DNA of 59,059 bases, taken from the NCBI RefSeq assembly GCF_003096575.1, contig NZ_QEKT01000010.1, forward strand, positions 1-59,059, in the 5' to 3' direction. The notes under the pieces were generated by a model, which was given only the letters and a program-made list of their open reading frames with translations, ran no database searches and was not told where the DNA came from. This DNA comes from Convivina intestini. GTDB taxonomy: Bacteria > Bacillota > Bacilli > Lactobacillales > Lactobacillaceae. A program made the translations under genes and the position numbers. This document shows, one piece after another, positions 1 through 10,541 of the stretch. The stretch's first letter is position 1. The number at the start of each line of letters is the position of its first letter.

Positions 1-1822
1 TGAAACAGACGTTGAATCACTACTTGACTTTGAATCAGAATTTGAGTTCGAAGTCGAAGTACTTGCTGACTTTGAAGCTGATTTTGATCCAGAAATTGAA
101 TCAGAAATCGACGTACTAGTTGAAGTTGACGTACTCATTGAAGCAGCTGAAGCTGATTCACTGACCGAAACAGACGTCGAATCACTACTTGACTTTGAAT
201 CAGAATTTGAGTTCGAAGTCGAAGTACTTGCTGACTTTGAAGCTGATTTTGATCCAGAAACTGAGTCAGAAACCGAAGCAGCACCAGAGATTGACTGGCT
301 AATTGAAGTCGAGTCACTCGTTGACTTTGAATCGGATTCAGAACCAGAAGTTGACGTACTTGCCGACTTTGACTTTGAAGTGGACTTCGAGCCAGACGTT
401 GATTCTGAAGTTGAAATTGATTGTGAAATCGAGTCACTCATTGACTGAGAATCTGATCCAGATTCGGAAGTTGAAGTACTTGCCGACTTAGAAGCTGACT
501 TTGAGCCAGACATTGAATCAGAAATCGAAGCACTCGTTGAAGTGGATTGACTAGCCGATTCCGAAGTTGACGTTGCCTTCGAATCACTCTTTGAAATTGA
601 CGTACTAATTGAAGCGGAATCGCTCGTTGACTTTGAATCTGAGCCAGATTCAGAAGTCGAGGCGCTAGCAGACTTTGAAGTCGACTTTGAGCCAGACATT
701 GAATCAGAGATCGAAGCACTAGTCGAAGTCGAAGCACTGGCTGATTCAGATGTTGAGGTTGCCTTCGAATCACTCTTTGAAATTGACGTACTCATTGAAT
801 CAGTTGAAAGCGAACCAGAAACTGATGTTGAAGTTGAATCACTGCTTGACTTTGAATCAGAGTTAGATTCGGAAGTTGAAGTACTTGCTGACTTTGAGGT
901 TGACTTCGAATTTGACGTTGAATCAGAAGCAGATGTTGAGCTTGAGATGGACTGACTAATTGAAGTGGAAGTGCTTGCCGACTTTGAATCAGAATCTGAG
1001 TTTGAAGTTGACGTACTTACTGACTTAGAAGTCGACTTTGAACTAGAAGCAGAACCTGAGATTGAAGTTGAAGTACTTACTGACTGGCTATCTGATTCAG
1101 ATGTTGAATTTGACGTCGAATCACTCTTTGAAATCGAAGTACTAATTGAAGCTGAATCACTCGTTGACTTTGAATCAGAGTTTGACCCAGAAGTCGAAGT
1201 ACTTGCCGACTTGGAGGCTGACTTTGAACCGGATGTTGAATCAGAAATTGACATACTTGTCGAAGTCGAAGCACTGGCTGAAGCAGTTGAAGCTGATTCT
1301 GAAGCTGCCTTTGAAGCACTAGCTGACTGTGAATCAGACGTTGAAATTGAACCAGAAACTGAGGTTGAAGTCGACTCACTCATCGACTTTGAATCAGAAC
1401 CAGATTCGGAAGTTGACGTACTTACCGACTTTGATGCCGACTTTGAGCCGGATATTGAGTCAGAGCTAGAAGTGCTGGTAGAACCAGACTGGCTAGTTGA
1501 TTCTGAAGTTGAACCAGACTTTGAAGTACTAGTTGAGATCGAAGTACTGGTTGAAGTCGAGGCACTCGTTGACTTCGAGTCTGAGTTCGAGTCAGAAGTT
1601 GAAGTACTTGCCGACTTTGAAGCGGACTTTGAGCTTGAAGTTGAATCAGAAATCGAAGCACTCGTTGAAGTCGATTGACTTGTTGATTCAGAAGCTGAGG
1701 CCGACTTTGAAGTACTAGTTGATGTTGAAGTACTCATCGAAGCCGTTGAAGCCGACTTTGAAGTCGAAGTTGAACCAGAAATTGAAGCGCTCGTTGAGGT
1801 CGATGTACTTGCTGAATTTGTT

Positions 1823-3064
1823 GAAGCTGATTCAGAGGCTGACTTTGATGCGCTAGTTGACTCACTGCTTGACTTCGAACTTGATGCACTAGTTGACTGA
1901 GAAGCCGACTCACTAGTTGACTTCGAATCTGAGTCAGAAGTGGATGTCGATATGCTTGCTGATTTTGAAGCAAAAGTTGAACCAGAAATTGAATCACTAG
2001 TTGATGTCGATGTGCTTGCTGAATTTGTTGAAGCTGATTCAGAGGCTGACTTTGATGCGCTAGTTGACTCACTGCTTGACTTCGAACTTGATGCACTAGT
2101 TGACTGAGAAGCCGACTCACTAGTTGACTTCGAATCTGAGTCAGAAGTGGATGTCGATATGCTTGCTGATTTTGAAGCAAAAGTTGAACCAGAAATTGAA
2201 TCACTAGTTGATGTCGATGTGCTTGCTGAATTTGTTGAAGCTGATTCAGAGGCTGACTTTGATGCGCTAGTTGACTCACTGCTTGACTTCGAACTTGATG
2301 CACTAGTTGACTGAGAAGCCGACTCACTAGTTGACTTCGAATCTGAGTCAGAAGTGGATGTCGATATGCTTGCTGATTTTGAAGCAGAAGTTGAACCAGA
2401 AATTGAATCGCTGGTTGAGGTTGAGGTGCTTGCTGAATTCGTTGAAGCTGATTCAGAAGCTGACTTCGAAGCACTCGTGGATTCGCTACTTGACTTCGAA
2501 CTTGAAGTCGATGTTGACTGAGAAGCCGACTCACTCTTTGCCTTCGAATCTGAGTCAGACGCTGATGTTGAGGTGCTTGCTGACTTTGATGTCGAAGTTG
2601 AGCCAGAAATTGAATCGCTGGTTGAAGTCGAAGTGCTTGCTGAATTGGTTGAAGCGGATTCTGAAGCTGACTTCGAAGCACTCGTGGATTCGCTACTTGA
2701 CTTCGAACTTGATGTCGATGTTGACTCCGAAGCGGATTCGCTCTTGGCCTTCGAATCTGAGTCAGACGCTGATGTTGAGGTGCTTGCTGACTTTGATGTC
2801 GAAGTTGAGCCAGAAATTGAATCGCTGGTTGAAGTCGAAGTGCTTGCTGAATTGGTTGAAGCGGATTCTGAAGCTGACTTCGAAGCACTCGTGGATTCGC
2901 TACTTGACTTCGAACTTGATGTCGATGTTGATTCTGAAGCGGATTCGCTCTTGGCCTTCGAATCTGAGTCAGAAGTTGAGGTTGAGGCACTTGCTAACTT
3001 TGAGGCCGATGTTGAACCAGAAACTGAATCACTGGTTGAGGTTGAAACACTAGCTGATTCAGTC
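1823..3064 (-). repeat. 207-bp tandem repeat (69 aa) in SRR domain
   Basis: The marker GAAGCNGATTC recurs at 1823, 2030, 2237, 2444, 2651 and 2858, exactly 207 bp apart, giving six units. The units starting at 1823 and 2030 appear identical over their whole length; later ones diverge mainly by synonymous or Ala/Thr/Val changes. The unit length is a multiple of three, so copy-number change keeps the frame. Confidence 0.85.
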
Positions 3065-3700
3065 GAAGCAGAGTCAGAATCAGATGCTGAAGTTGAAGTC
3101 GAAATTGACTCGCTCTTTGCCTTTGACTCAGAACCTGAAACTGATGTTGATGTTGAAGCGGATTCACTCTTTGCCTTTGAATCTGAGTCAGAAGTTGACG
3201 TTGAAGTACTTACTGACTTTGATGTCGAAGTTGAGCCAGAAATTGAATCACTAGTTGAGGTTGAAGTGCTTGCTGAATTTGTTGAAGCGGACTCAGAAGC
3301 TGACTTCGAAGCACTCGTGGATTCGCTACTTGACTTCGAACTTGATGTCGATATTGACTCTGAAGCCGACTCACTCTTTGCCTTTGAATCTGAGTCAGAC
3401 GCCGATGTTGAGGTACTTGCTGACTTTGAGGCTGAAGTTGAGCCAGAAACTGAATCACTTACTGAAGTCGAAACACTAGCTGATTCAGTCGAAGCAGAGT
3501 CAGAACCAGATGCTGAAGTTGAAGTCGAAATTGACTCGCTCTTCGCCTTCGAACCTGAATCAGAAATTGAGGTTGATGTTGAAGCCGTTGAATCTGATCC
3601 ATTAGCTGAAATGGAGTCACTGGTTGAAATTGAGGTCGACGTTGAAGTACTTGCTGATTGCTTCGAGTTCGACTCTGAAGTTGATGTTGATGTACTTGCC

Positions 3701-4006
3701 GATTGCTTCGAGTTCGAATCAGAAATTGAGGTCGAAGTCGACGTACTTGCTGATTGCTTTGAGTTTGAATCAGAAATCGAAGTTGAAGTCGACGTACTTG
3801 CCGACTGCTTCGAGTTCGAATCAGAAATAGAGGTCGATGTTGACGTACTTGCCGACTGCTTTGAGTTTGAATCAGAAATCGAAGTTGAAGTCGACGTACT
3901 TGCTGACTGCTTCGAGTTCGAATCAGAAATCGATGTCGACGTTGACGTACTTGCCGACTGCTTCGAGTTCGAATCAGAAATTGATGTCGAAGTTGACTCA
4001 CTAGCC
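3701..4006 (-). repeat. 51-bp tandem repeat (17 aa) in SRR domain
   Basis: Short units marked by GA(T/C)TGCTT(C/T)GAGTT recur at 3701, 3752, 3803, 3854, 3905 and 3956, a 51-bp period, with a 45-bp unit before them at 3656. Translated on the minus strand they give a Gln-containing serine repeat ([12 protein letters not shown]-like). They lie just downstream of the TAG at 4039. Confidence 0.8.
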
Positions 4007-4038
4007 GACTTGGAAGTACTGGTTGACTTTGATGTTGA

Positions 4039-4971
4039 CTAACTGGCTGACTTTGAACCAGAGGCCGAAGTTGAGGTACTTGCTGACTTCGTTGAATCTG
4101 ATTCGGAGGCAGACTTTGAAGTACTAGTGGATTTTGATGTTGATTCACTGGCCGACTTTGAGCCTGACGTCGATGTACTTGCCGACTTCGTTGATTCTGA
4201 TTGTGAAGCAGACGTTGAAATACTATCCGACTTCGAACTACTATTTGACTGAGAAGTCGACGTTGATTCAGCAGGAGTAATGTAGTGGTAGAGATAAGTA
4301 ACGGTTCCGTTATCTCCCCAATCGTCCAAATTACCATTAGCTGGCAAACTACCAGGAGCTAGACCAAGATACTTATAGTTAGGGCTAAGATCCAAGGCCT
4401 TAGTCTGATAAGTCTTACCCTTTTGCCATCCATCAGGATAGGTAACATCGCCCTTGGCAATTTCGTTACCGGCTTCATCGACATACTTAACGTTGACCGT
4501 AGCGGCACGGTAGTAATCCATGCTAGTCAACTTAAAGGTTTGCCTGTTAGACACACCTCCGGTAGAAGCAGAAATTGCCAATCCATCCGGTTGGCTCACA
4601 TCAGCTTCAGAAAGCTGCTTAGTCCAAGTAAATATCGAACGTGCGGCACCACCACTATCCTTTGTAGTATCACCATAACGAATGGTTAACATTCTTGTTG
4701 TGGCATCAAAATCAATACTAAAATCTGTTTCCGTACTCCAACGCTTTGGCGCAGTATATTGGAATGGAATCCGCTTGGGAGTACGATTCTCTCCAGCAGC
4801 CTGTTTGCTACCGTCATCAATGGTGATGCGCCCGTTATCATCGGTCGAAACAAAGGCACCGTATGGTCGGTTCTTTTGACCGCCGGAATCCGATCCAGCC
4901 CAATCGGCAGGATGTCCTAATTTATCAACCGGACTGGCATTGGGGTCAGTAACTTGGCGCTTGTGCGTCAT
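4039..4971 (-). pseudogene. SRR adhesin fragment: lectin C-half, MucBP-like domain, start of Ser repeats
   Basis: Third piece of the adhesin. Its first residues continue an L-type lectin fold (VTDPNASP, then YGAFVSTDDNG), followed by a beta-sandwich MucBP-like domain (ATVNVKYVDEAGNEIA... VTYLYHYI, about residues 165-235) and then serine repeats. The nominal ATG at 4969-4971 is not a real start: the true upstream sequence lies in the overlapping frame of the 4946-5755 piece, and a one-base shift within AAGTTACTGACC near 4950-4965 would rejoin SFYNDAQAPS to TDPNASP. The piece ends at an in-frame TAG (4039-4041) with identical Ser-rich sequence continuing after it in the same frame. MucBP and lectin domains suggest binding of mucin or plant glycans; this is inference. 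Confidence 0.8.
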
Positions 4972-5755
4972 TATAGAAACTATCTAACTTAAAGCCGGTA
5001 ACATCACGTAATCCACCGATTCCGTTAAGGGCACCAGAATAACCAACCGAACCAATGTTTTCCTTACTGAAGGCGATTCCGATACCATCGGCACCGTCAG
5101 GATAGTACTTAGAACCAAGGTCAATTCTTCCAGTTAAGTGGAAGTCATGCTTTAAATCAATCTTATCCTTGGTAGCGATACTACCAACTTGACTCTTCTT
5201 ATCTTCCGTTAAAACAACGGAACCATCCGCACTAATTTGAGCGGCGTTATTAATCTTTTGACCAGTTGGATCAAGCGTTGGCTTAGAGAAGACATCGTTA
5301 ATTCCAGTTCCGTCGGTAACGGTAACTCGACCAGTCTTGTCATCCTTAGTAGTGGCCGCCGAAAGGGCTGGCGTAGCAGCCCGGAAGCTTAACTGATTAT
5401 CATCTTCATCCCCCAAAGCGCCCATGCGATCTTGGATAGCAAGGGTTTGCGCTTCAGATTGGGAAGCAGCCTGAGCCAAAACCGAAACCTGCTCGCGAGA
5501 TGTTGATTGGCTAGCAGCGGTTTGAATGGCCAAAGAACTGGCCGCACTTAAATCATGGGCCAACAAAGTACTATCAGATTGTGACGCTACATTACTAGCA
5601 GAATCAATGACTGAAGTACTATTGGCTTGTGAAACCGCCTGGCTCAAATCCTGACTATACTGAGTATTGTCAGATTGTGAGTCAACCCGGCTACTTGCCT
5701 GACTTAAAGAAGTGCTATTAGCCTGAGAAGTAGCTTGACTCATATCCTGAGTCAA
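4946..5755 (-). pseudogene. SRR adhesin fragment: Ser/Gln repeats and L-type lectin N-half
   Basis: Second piece. It starts with degenerate repeats of the type QDLSQAxSxAxST (about residues 1-95), which also occur in the two sucrases at 38.5 and 41.7 kb. An L-type (legume-like) lectin domain follows: hydrophobic beta strands with DFHLTGRIDLG, DGADGIGIAFS and GFKLDSFYND, typical of bacterial Lectin_L-type domains. It terminates at a frameshift stop (TGA) inside the lectin. The nominal start at 5755 overlaps the end of the preceding piece by 4 bp in another frame, so it is a frameshift junction, not a start; no ribosome binding site supports initiation there. Confidence 0.8.
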
Positions 5756-6369
5756 AAGTGTCTGGCTAACGCTAGACTAGGAGTGTTTACCTCCTGAGTA
5801 GCACTAGTTGGTTGAGATGTCGTCTGAGTATCGACTTGTGAATCTTGATGGCGTGAAGTATCGCTAGCCGATTGCTCGGACGTTGACGTCTGAGAATTGC
5901 TCTGGCTAGCACCCTGATTCCCCGTCGTACTTTGCGTTGCCCCAACTTGTCTTTGAACTTTATCAGTAGCTTGGCTAGCACTGTTACTCAAAGAAGCTTC
6001 ATTAGAAGCAGATTGTTGTTGTTTGATCTTTGCGTCAGCCTGACTTAGGCTTTGGCTTTGACTCAAAGATGTACTCTTAGATGCGGACTGTTCAACTACA
6101 GTAGCTGAATCTGACTGACTAGCAGTAGAATTTTCTGGCGAAAGAACCACCTGACTCTGCTGGGCCAAAGTTGGTTGACTTTGAACCGAGGTCACGGATT
6201 GGTCATCAGTTGTATCAGTCTTAGCAGCGGTATCAGCAGAAACATTCGCTGACCCTCCTAATCCAAGAGTGAATAAACTAATTCCAGAAACCAACCATAG
6301 CTTTCCAGACTTATACATCTTGAAATGCGTTTTGACCGAATTACGATCAAAAATATTGTTCGATTTCAT
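5752..6369 (-). pseudogene. SRR adhesin N-terminus with KxYKxGKxW signal peptide
   Basis: First piece of the lectin-type SRR adhesin, starting at ATG 6369 with an upstream AGGAGAT ribosome binding site. Residues 16-30 carry the [11 protein letters not shown] version of the KxYKxGKxW signal, followed by a hydrophobic core and a VSADTAA cleavage region. Proteins with this signal are generally accessory-Sec (SecA2/SecY2) clients and often glycosylated. After the signal comes a Ser/Gln/Thr-rich segment. The reading frame shifts at about 5770-5780 (NTPSLALARHF then stop); the other frame continues as SVSQTLLTQD. With pieces 4946-5755, 4039-4971 and 1-4038 it would encode one protein of more than 2100 residues. 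Inactive as written. Confidence 0.8.
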
Positions 6370-6842
6370 ATCTTATCTCCTAATTTATGTGACATACACT
6401 ACTTCACGTTTTCCTATTATATAACAACCTGGCAATAATGACGCATAAAAAAGAGTGAACATTCTTCTAATATTTCCCTTTTCAAGCCTATTGTTGACAT
6501 ATAAGGAATTTTAATAACCTTACCAATTCGGCTTGTCAAAAACGTTCCTTATCAGTAGATAAAATCACCACATCTACACACCTAAATATATCGCCAAAGT
6601 GACCACCAAAACACCTTAAATAAACTCTTTATTATAGGCATTCTCGACCAATATATCACTCACAATTCTAATAAACCAATTTCAATTTTAGTAAATCCTG
6701 TAGGTATCACTAATACACATATTGAATATAAAAATAAAATATTTTACATAGACCAATTTTTATATTTTTTTTAATTAAAAAGTATCCCAATAAATACATA
6801 TATTGGGATACTTGCTAAATGTTATACCTATGTGAATTTAGT
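6370..6842. other. AT-rich intergenic region with adhesin promoter
   Basis: No ORF seen. On the minus strand a TATAAT box lies at about 6415-6422 (GTTATATAATAGG), about 45 bp upstream of the adhesin start, and probably drives it. The rest is AT-rich with no recognisable element except the GH68 terminator at 6780-6813. Confidence 0.5.
6780..6813 (-). terminator. Intrinsic terminator of the GH68 gene
   Basis: AAGTATCCCAAT pairs with ATTGGGATACTT (12 bp, 10-base loop), with T-rich DNA downstream on the minus strand. It lies 30 bp after the stop of the gene at 6843. Confidence 0.85.
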
Positions 6843-8834
6843 TTAAAACTCATATCCCATCGCACCATCTTCAGAAATAGTCGGAAAGTCAATATTATTA
6901 CTAACCAATAAGGAATCATCCTGACTATCAGCATTCCAAATCCAATTACCCTGCTTAGTAGAGTGTGACAAGACGGTTGTAGTGTTATCTGGATTTAAAC
7001 GAACCAAGAAACTAGGCGCCCAGGTTGAGTTCATCCCCGGGCCGGCTACATAATTGCGATTAGTCATATAAGCAGTGATGAGCACACAGTCGTCATGGCC
7101 AGCAACCGGCAAGGCATAATATGAATAAGTAGCCGTTCGCCAATTGATTGGCACAGAAGAGGTTAACACAACTCCGGTAGAGTTCAAGGGCTGGTAACCG
7201 TCGGTTAGATGGTCAGATACATAACCAATCATGGCGACATTATCACCAATAACCCGGTTAGCCTTTTGCCAGGCGTAATCGTTGCTACCACGATTCAAGC
7301 GGGTATCGGCAAACAAATAAAACTTGCCACCAATTTTCACAACATCGGGACGCTCAATCTCATCACTGACCATATTTGCGGTTATCAAGGGTGTATATAA
7401 TTGGGCAACTGTTGGCGTTTTCCCCTGATCACTCAGGCGTAATATCCCGATAGCAGCATTAGCCCAACTAGCTCGGCTTTTAATATCTTGATTATGAAGG
7501 ATGGTAAAGAAATCTTGGTAATTTTGATGGTCAGAGCCACCATAATTTTTCCAATTGTAGACTTGATGCTCTCCTTGATAATTTTGAGAACCTGTGGCCC
7601 CTTCGAAAACTAAGTAGCGCGAGCCATCGGCATCATCAACGACGTGTGAATCGCGCAAGGCGATGTTATCAGCACCTTGATTAGTAGCTCGCCATTGTGG
7701 ATAACTTTGATAATAATGACCATCCCCTTCAAATAAGACACGGTTATTTTCAACATTATTAATAACAACATTGCCATCTTGTTCAGATAAATTCACCATG
7801 GCAGTTGCTAACTTTTGATGGTTAGAATTATCATCACTGGTATCAACCTGAGTGTAAAACATTTGGATAGAATCGTCGGGATTAACAATCGCTGAACCCG
7901 ACCATTCTTGTGACAATGGGCTAGCATTATAACCAAAAATCGGTCCAGCATTTTGCCAATGACTTAAATCACTATCGTTATAGCGGTTATACAAGAGGTA
8001 GACATGATTATCATTTTGATTAGGCACGCCCATCATGGCCATGACTAATTGATAGCCGTGCCAGTTAACAACTTCACTGGTTTGAGGATTTTGGACCGGC
8101 CAACTATCCCAAATATCAAGATGTTCGTATTGACCGGTTTGAGCATCACGGGCATAAGCGGCTGGTAAATTTTCAATTTTCCCAGCATCAAAAACGGGAA
8201 CAGCATAACGTTGATCACGATCTACTAAACTATCGGCAACGCCCCGAAAATCATGGTAAGTCCACCGTGATCCAGCCGGAGCAGCATTATTATAGTCGAT
8301 TTTATTGAGCGCCGCTTGATCAACGGGCTGTAAATTATGTAGGTCAATATCGTGATTAACTACTACATGATTACCAGAATCAGATTGACTCGACTGAGAA
8401 TAAGCATCCAGTGGTATGACTGGACCTTGGTCAGGAGTAGCAGCTGGTACTCCCTGTTTTTGATCAGTAACTGGACTAATTTGGTCCGTTGGATTATTTG
8501 TTTGAGTGGTACTATCACTCGTTAAATCAGTCGCATTACTATCTTGGTTGGCATCACTAGTTGCCGAGGTAGGAAGATCACTAGCTTGATCAATGCCACT
8601 ACTCTCGGGAATGTGGTCCTGTAGATTAACCGCTGCTACGTTTACCACTGAATGGGGAGTGTCAGCCTGAGTTTCCATCTGATCATTAGCTGGCTGATCG
8701 TCTACTTGCTCGGTATTCGCACTGGCAGTTGCATCCAGTGTACTTAACAGTAATAGGGTGGCAATCGACGAGCAGAGCCACATTTTACCTTTTTTATACA
8801 TCTTAAAATGGTTTTCACCACATTGTTGATTCAT
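6843..8834 (-). CDS. Secreted GH68 fructansucrase (levansucrase/inulosucrase type)
   Basis: Extracellular transfructosylase that would split sucrose and build fructan (levan or inulin; linkage cannot be read from sequence). Start chosen at ATG 8834, where GGGAGAT sits 6 bases upstream; 663 aa. Residues 9-20 form a KxYKxGKxW signal ([11 protein letters not shown]), then a variable Asn/Asp/Thr region, then the GH68 five-blade domain from about residue 185 to the end. Catalytic residues seen: nucleophile D243 in WDSWP, transition-state Asp D395 in an RDSH motif (family usually RDP), acid/base E494 in DEIERP. There is no LPxTG tail and no serine repeat, so the enzyme is probably released. Monocistronic, with its own terminator. 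A larger wall-anchored GH68 paralogue lies at 38635-41691. Confidence 0.93.
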   Translation of the reverse strand: MNQQCGENHFKMYKKGKMWLCSSIATLLLLSTLDATASANTEQVDDQPANDQMETQADTPHSVVNVAAVNLQDHIPESSGIDQASDLPTSATSDANQDSNATDLTSDSTTQTNNPTDQISPVTDQKQGVPAATPDQGPVIPLDAYSQSSQSDSGNHVVVNHDIDLHNLQPVDQAALNKIDYNNAAPAGSRWTYHDFRGVADSLVDRDQRYAVPVFDAGKIENLPAAYARDAQTGQYEHLDIWDSWPVQNPQTSEVVNWHGYQLVMAMMGVPNQNDNHVYLLYNRYNDSDLSHWQNAGPIFGYNASPLSQEWSGSAIVNPDDSIQMFYTQVDTSDDNSNHQKLATAMVNLSEQDGNVVINNVENNRVLFEGDGHYYQSYPQWRATNQGADNIALRDSHVVDDADGSRYLVFEGATGSQNYQGEHQVYNWKNYGGSDHQNYQDFFTILHNQDIKSRASWANAAIGILRLSDQGKTPTVAQLYTPLITANMVSDEIERPDVVKIGGKFYLFADTRLNRGSNDYAWQKANRVIGDNVAMIGYVSDHLTDGYQPLNSTGVVLTSSVPINWRTATYSYYALPVAGHDDCVLITAYMTNRNYVAGPGMNSTWAPSFLVRLNPDNTTTVLSHSTKQGNWIWNADSQDDSLLVSNNIDFPTISEDGAMGYEF

Positions 8835-9036
8835 ACCATCATCTCCCAATAAAAGCACTCTAAACATTCATTTAATATACAATATCCATTTAATCACAAA
8901 TAATGTGAATTTTTAAGAGTTATTGGCTAAGAATTGTTTATTATGGGCAATTGCATGTGAATTTATGATGTGAAAAAAGGTGTTTGGTTGGAGGTTAAGT
9001 AATTTTTACGAAGATAAAAATATCTATTGTGGATAA

Positions 9037-9058
9037 AAAAGAGCCCTAAGGCTCTTTT
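9037..9058 (-). terminator. Intrinsic terminator after GNAT-like gene
   Basis: AAAAGAGCC-CTAA-GGCTCTTTT abuts the stop codon of the gene at 9059 on the minus strand. Confidence 0.75.
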
Positions 9059-9679
9059 CTAAACGATATCAAGATGGCGACCAACATATAATTCATCATC
9101 ATCTTTTTGTTGGTTAACTTTTTTATCACTTTCTGATTTTGGTCCCAATAAAGCAAATTGATATTTTGAATAAAACTTCTGGAATAAAATTCTTTTACAT
9201 TTTAAAAGAACAGTATCACCACCAATATTTGCTTTTGAAAGTCTAAAAATTGTAAGGCAATCATCTAACATTTCCTTACCAGAAATATCAGTAGCATTCT
9301 CGGCTTTTCCAAGAATTCTAATATTATATGCCGGTAAAACTCTCTTTTTATCAAAATGTTGTATCTTACTGTTACTAACTCTTTTAACACTTTTCTTACC
9401 AAGAGTTGTATCAGGCATGGCTGGCCCATCTACAAATCCTGGTTGGATACTAAACAAGCCAACTACTTGAATTTTAATTTGCAATGTAGATGTATCAAAA
9501 CTCGGCTTTAAATACACATACGTCCTAGTAAAGTTAGTATTTTCATTTTTGATTGCAGCAACCTTACAGTACTTTTCTATTGCATCTTCTCTGCATACAA
9601 ATGAATCTAAAAGAGCTTGAGTTTCACTTTCTCCAAAAATAGCGATTAAATTAGCAAGTGATAATAGTCTAGTATCCAA
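9059..9679 (-). CDS. GNAT-fold acetyltransferase-like protein, possible toxin (TacT/AtaT type)
   Basis: 206 aa, starting with TTG at 9679 after an AAAAGG element; the start lies inside the last codons of the small gene upstream (11-bp overlap), so the two are translationally coupled. The C-terminal half reads like GNAT toxins: VLPAYNIRILG (strand and catalytic-site region), LLDDCL-like helix (EMLDDCLTIF), VLLKCK and FYSKYQF (the usual FYxxxGF motif). The acetyl-CoA loop (R/QxxGxG) is poorly conserved, reading ATDISGKEML. Known GNAT toxins acetylate aminoacyl-tRNA and are paired with small antitoxins; here the 51-aa partner is the candidate. It sits among decayed mobile DNA, which fits a TA module. 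An ordinary acetyltransferase remains possible. Confidence 0.6.
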   Translation of the reverse strand: MDTRLLSLANLIAIFGESETQALLDSFVCREDAIEKYCKVAAIKNENTNFTRTYVYLKPSFDTSTLQIKIQVVGLFSIQPGFVDGPAMPDTTLGKKSVKRVSNSKIQHFDKKRVLPAYNIRILGKAENATDISGKEMLDDCLTIFRLSKANIGGDTVLLKCKRILFQKFYSKYQFALLGPKSESDKKVNQQKDDDELYVGRHLDIV

Positions 9680-9824
9680 GAGCCTTTTTAACCCTCTCTA
9701 ACTTCTCTGGTGTGCTCTTTAATGGGTCTGTAGCAGGATCTGCAACGGAATTTAATTTTGAATCAAATTCTGCAAATTCTGTGTCATCAAGAACAAATGT
9801 TGTTCCATTATTGATTAATTGCAT
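9669..9824 (-). CDS. 51-aa protein upstream of GNAT gene, candidate antitoxin
   Basis: ATG at 9824 is preceded by TTAGGAGG, a very strong ribosome binding site 6 bases upstream. Sequence: MQLINNGTTFVLDDTEFAEF, then an acidic middle and a basic, helix-prone end (EKLERVKKALGY). The stop TAG (9669-9671) lies 8 bases downstream of the TTG start of the GNAT-like gene, so the coding regions overlap. The order (small gene first, overlapping toxin second) is that of type II TA modules. It does not look like the ribbon-helix-helix DUF1778 antitoxins that normally accompany GNAT toxins, and I do not recognise the family. Function is inference from context. Confidence 0.6.
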   Translation of the reverse strand: MQLINNGTTFVLDDTEFAEFDSKLNSVADPATDPLKSTPEKLERVKKALGY

Positions 9825-10043
9825 GACTGGCCTCCTAATTTTTAGTTACACTATCACGATAATTACCGAAAGTTATAATTTACTGAATTTTAACACGTTT
9901 TGCGATATCTAACTTACGAAAGTGATTTCTAGTAATTCACTTATCTTTTAATTTTGGAATTAACGGTTGCAAACGACCCAACTAATCATTAATTTTCCAT
10001 TCTTGACCGTCACTGATGATACCATAATCCGATTGGTCCATAT

Positions 10044-10331
10044 TTATTCCAATCCTCTAAAAACTCTTCTTGTAAGTTCATCCGACTGAGTTTTTACTGT
10101 CACATGTTTAATAACATCATAATAACCATAGGTAGATATTAATTTATTAAAAAATCCTTGTGTAAAGGAAGGTGCGATTCTAGTAATATTATCTGGGAAA
10201 ATTATTTCTATCCCTTCATCAAAGTTAGAATTAACCTAATTCGCTACCTGTTCTTTAAAATTCTCTTTTCCATAAGAAAATCCAACAAGTCTTCTTAATG
10301 AAGAATCAAAATTCAGCTCAATTTTTTTCAT
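10044..10331 (-). pseudogene. STAS-like (DUF4325-type) gene interrupted by TAG, plus 19-aa remnant
   Basis: Start ATG 10331 follows GGAGGGCGGAAA. The frame reads MKKIELNFDSSLRRLVGFSY, hits TAG at 10236-10238 after 31 residues, then continues in the same frame through NITRIAPSFTQGFFNKLIS to a TAA at 10044. The pattern (LVGFSYG, IAPSFTQGF) matches STAS-like DUF4325 proteins, about 95 aa in total. An ATG at 10041 then opens a 19-codon frame ending at 9982, probably the start of a lost partner gene. Decayed; the original function is unknown. Confidence 0.6.
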
Positions 10332-10541
10332 TTTCCGCCCTCCATAAAATACTACGTAATTAATACTCTATATTCACATATAATGCATCGCCATTCATCC
10401 CTCTACCCCATCTTACGAAAGCCAACCACCAAACTCACACAATTAATAATTTTTCTTTCTTAACCTTACAGTTTGTTAGGAAAACGCTTTCTAGTATTCG
10501 CCTCATGTTAGGATGGATGAAAAGCGAAAGGAGGCTCAGCC

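Larger units (their letters stand above)
1..4038 (-). pseudogene. Serine-rich repeat body of broken lectin adhesin (continues off left edge)
   Basis: This is the downstream part of the adhesin that begins at 6369 on the minus strand. I followed the frame in which nearly every second codon is Ser (AGT, TCA, TCG, TCT) from 4038 through most of the stretch down to base 1 and met no further stop, so the serine-rich domain continues beyond the window; the wall anchor is not seen. Pattern: S-x-S-x with x = T, A, K, E, D, N, Q, I, about 1345 residues here. In SRR adhesins this domain is usually heavily O-glycosylated and acts as a stalk. It is separated from the lectin part by an in-frame TAG at 4039-4041, so unless that codon is read through or is an error this part is not translated. 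Long open frames on the other strand and in other frames here are low-complexity shadows. Confidence 0.85.

Noticed and set aside
1823-4006. Regular repeats resembling a CRISPR-like array
   Set aside because: The units are contiguous coding repeats with no unique spacers and no cas genes nearby; they translate into SRR sequence.
1-4340. Long open frames on the plus strand (965-1678, 2573-4042) and in other minus-strand frames (1734-2990, 3459-4337)
   Set aside because: They are low-complexity shadows (Glu/Asp/Val or Gln/Arg/Leu-rich) of the serine repeat codons and have no ribosome binding sites. The same holds for 44525-46405 and 34099-34590.
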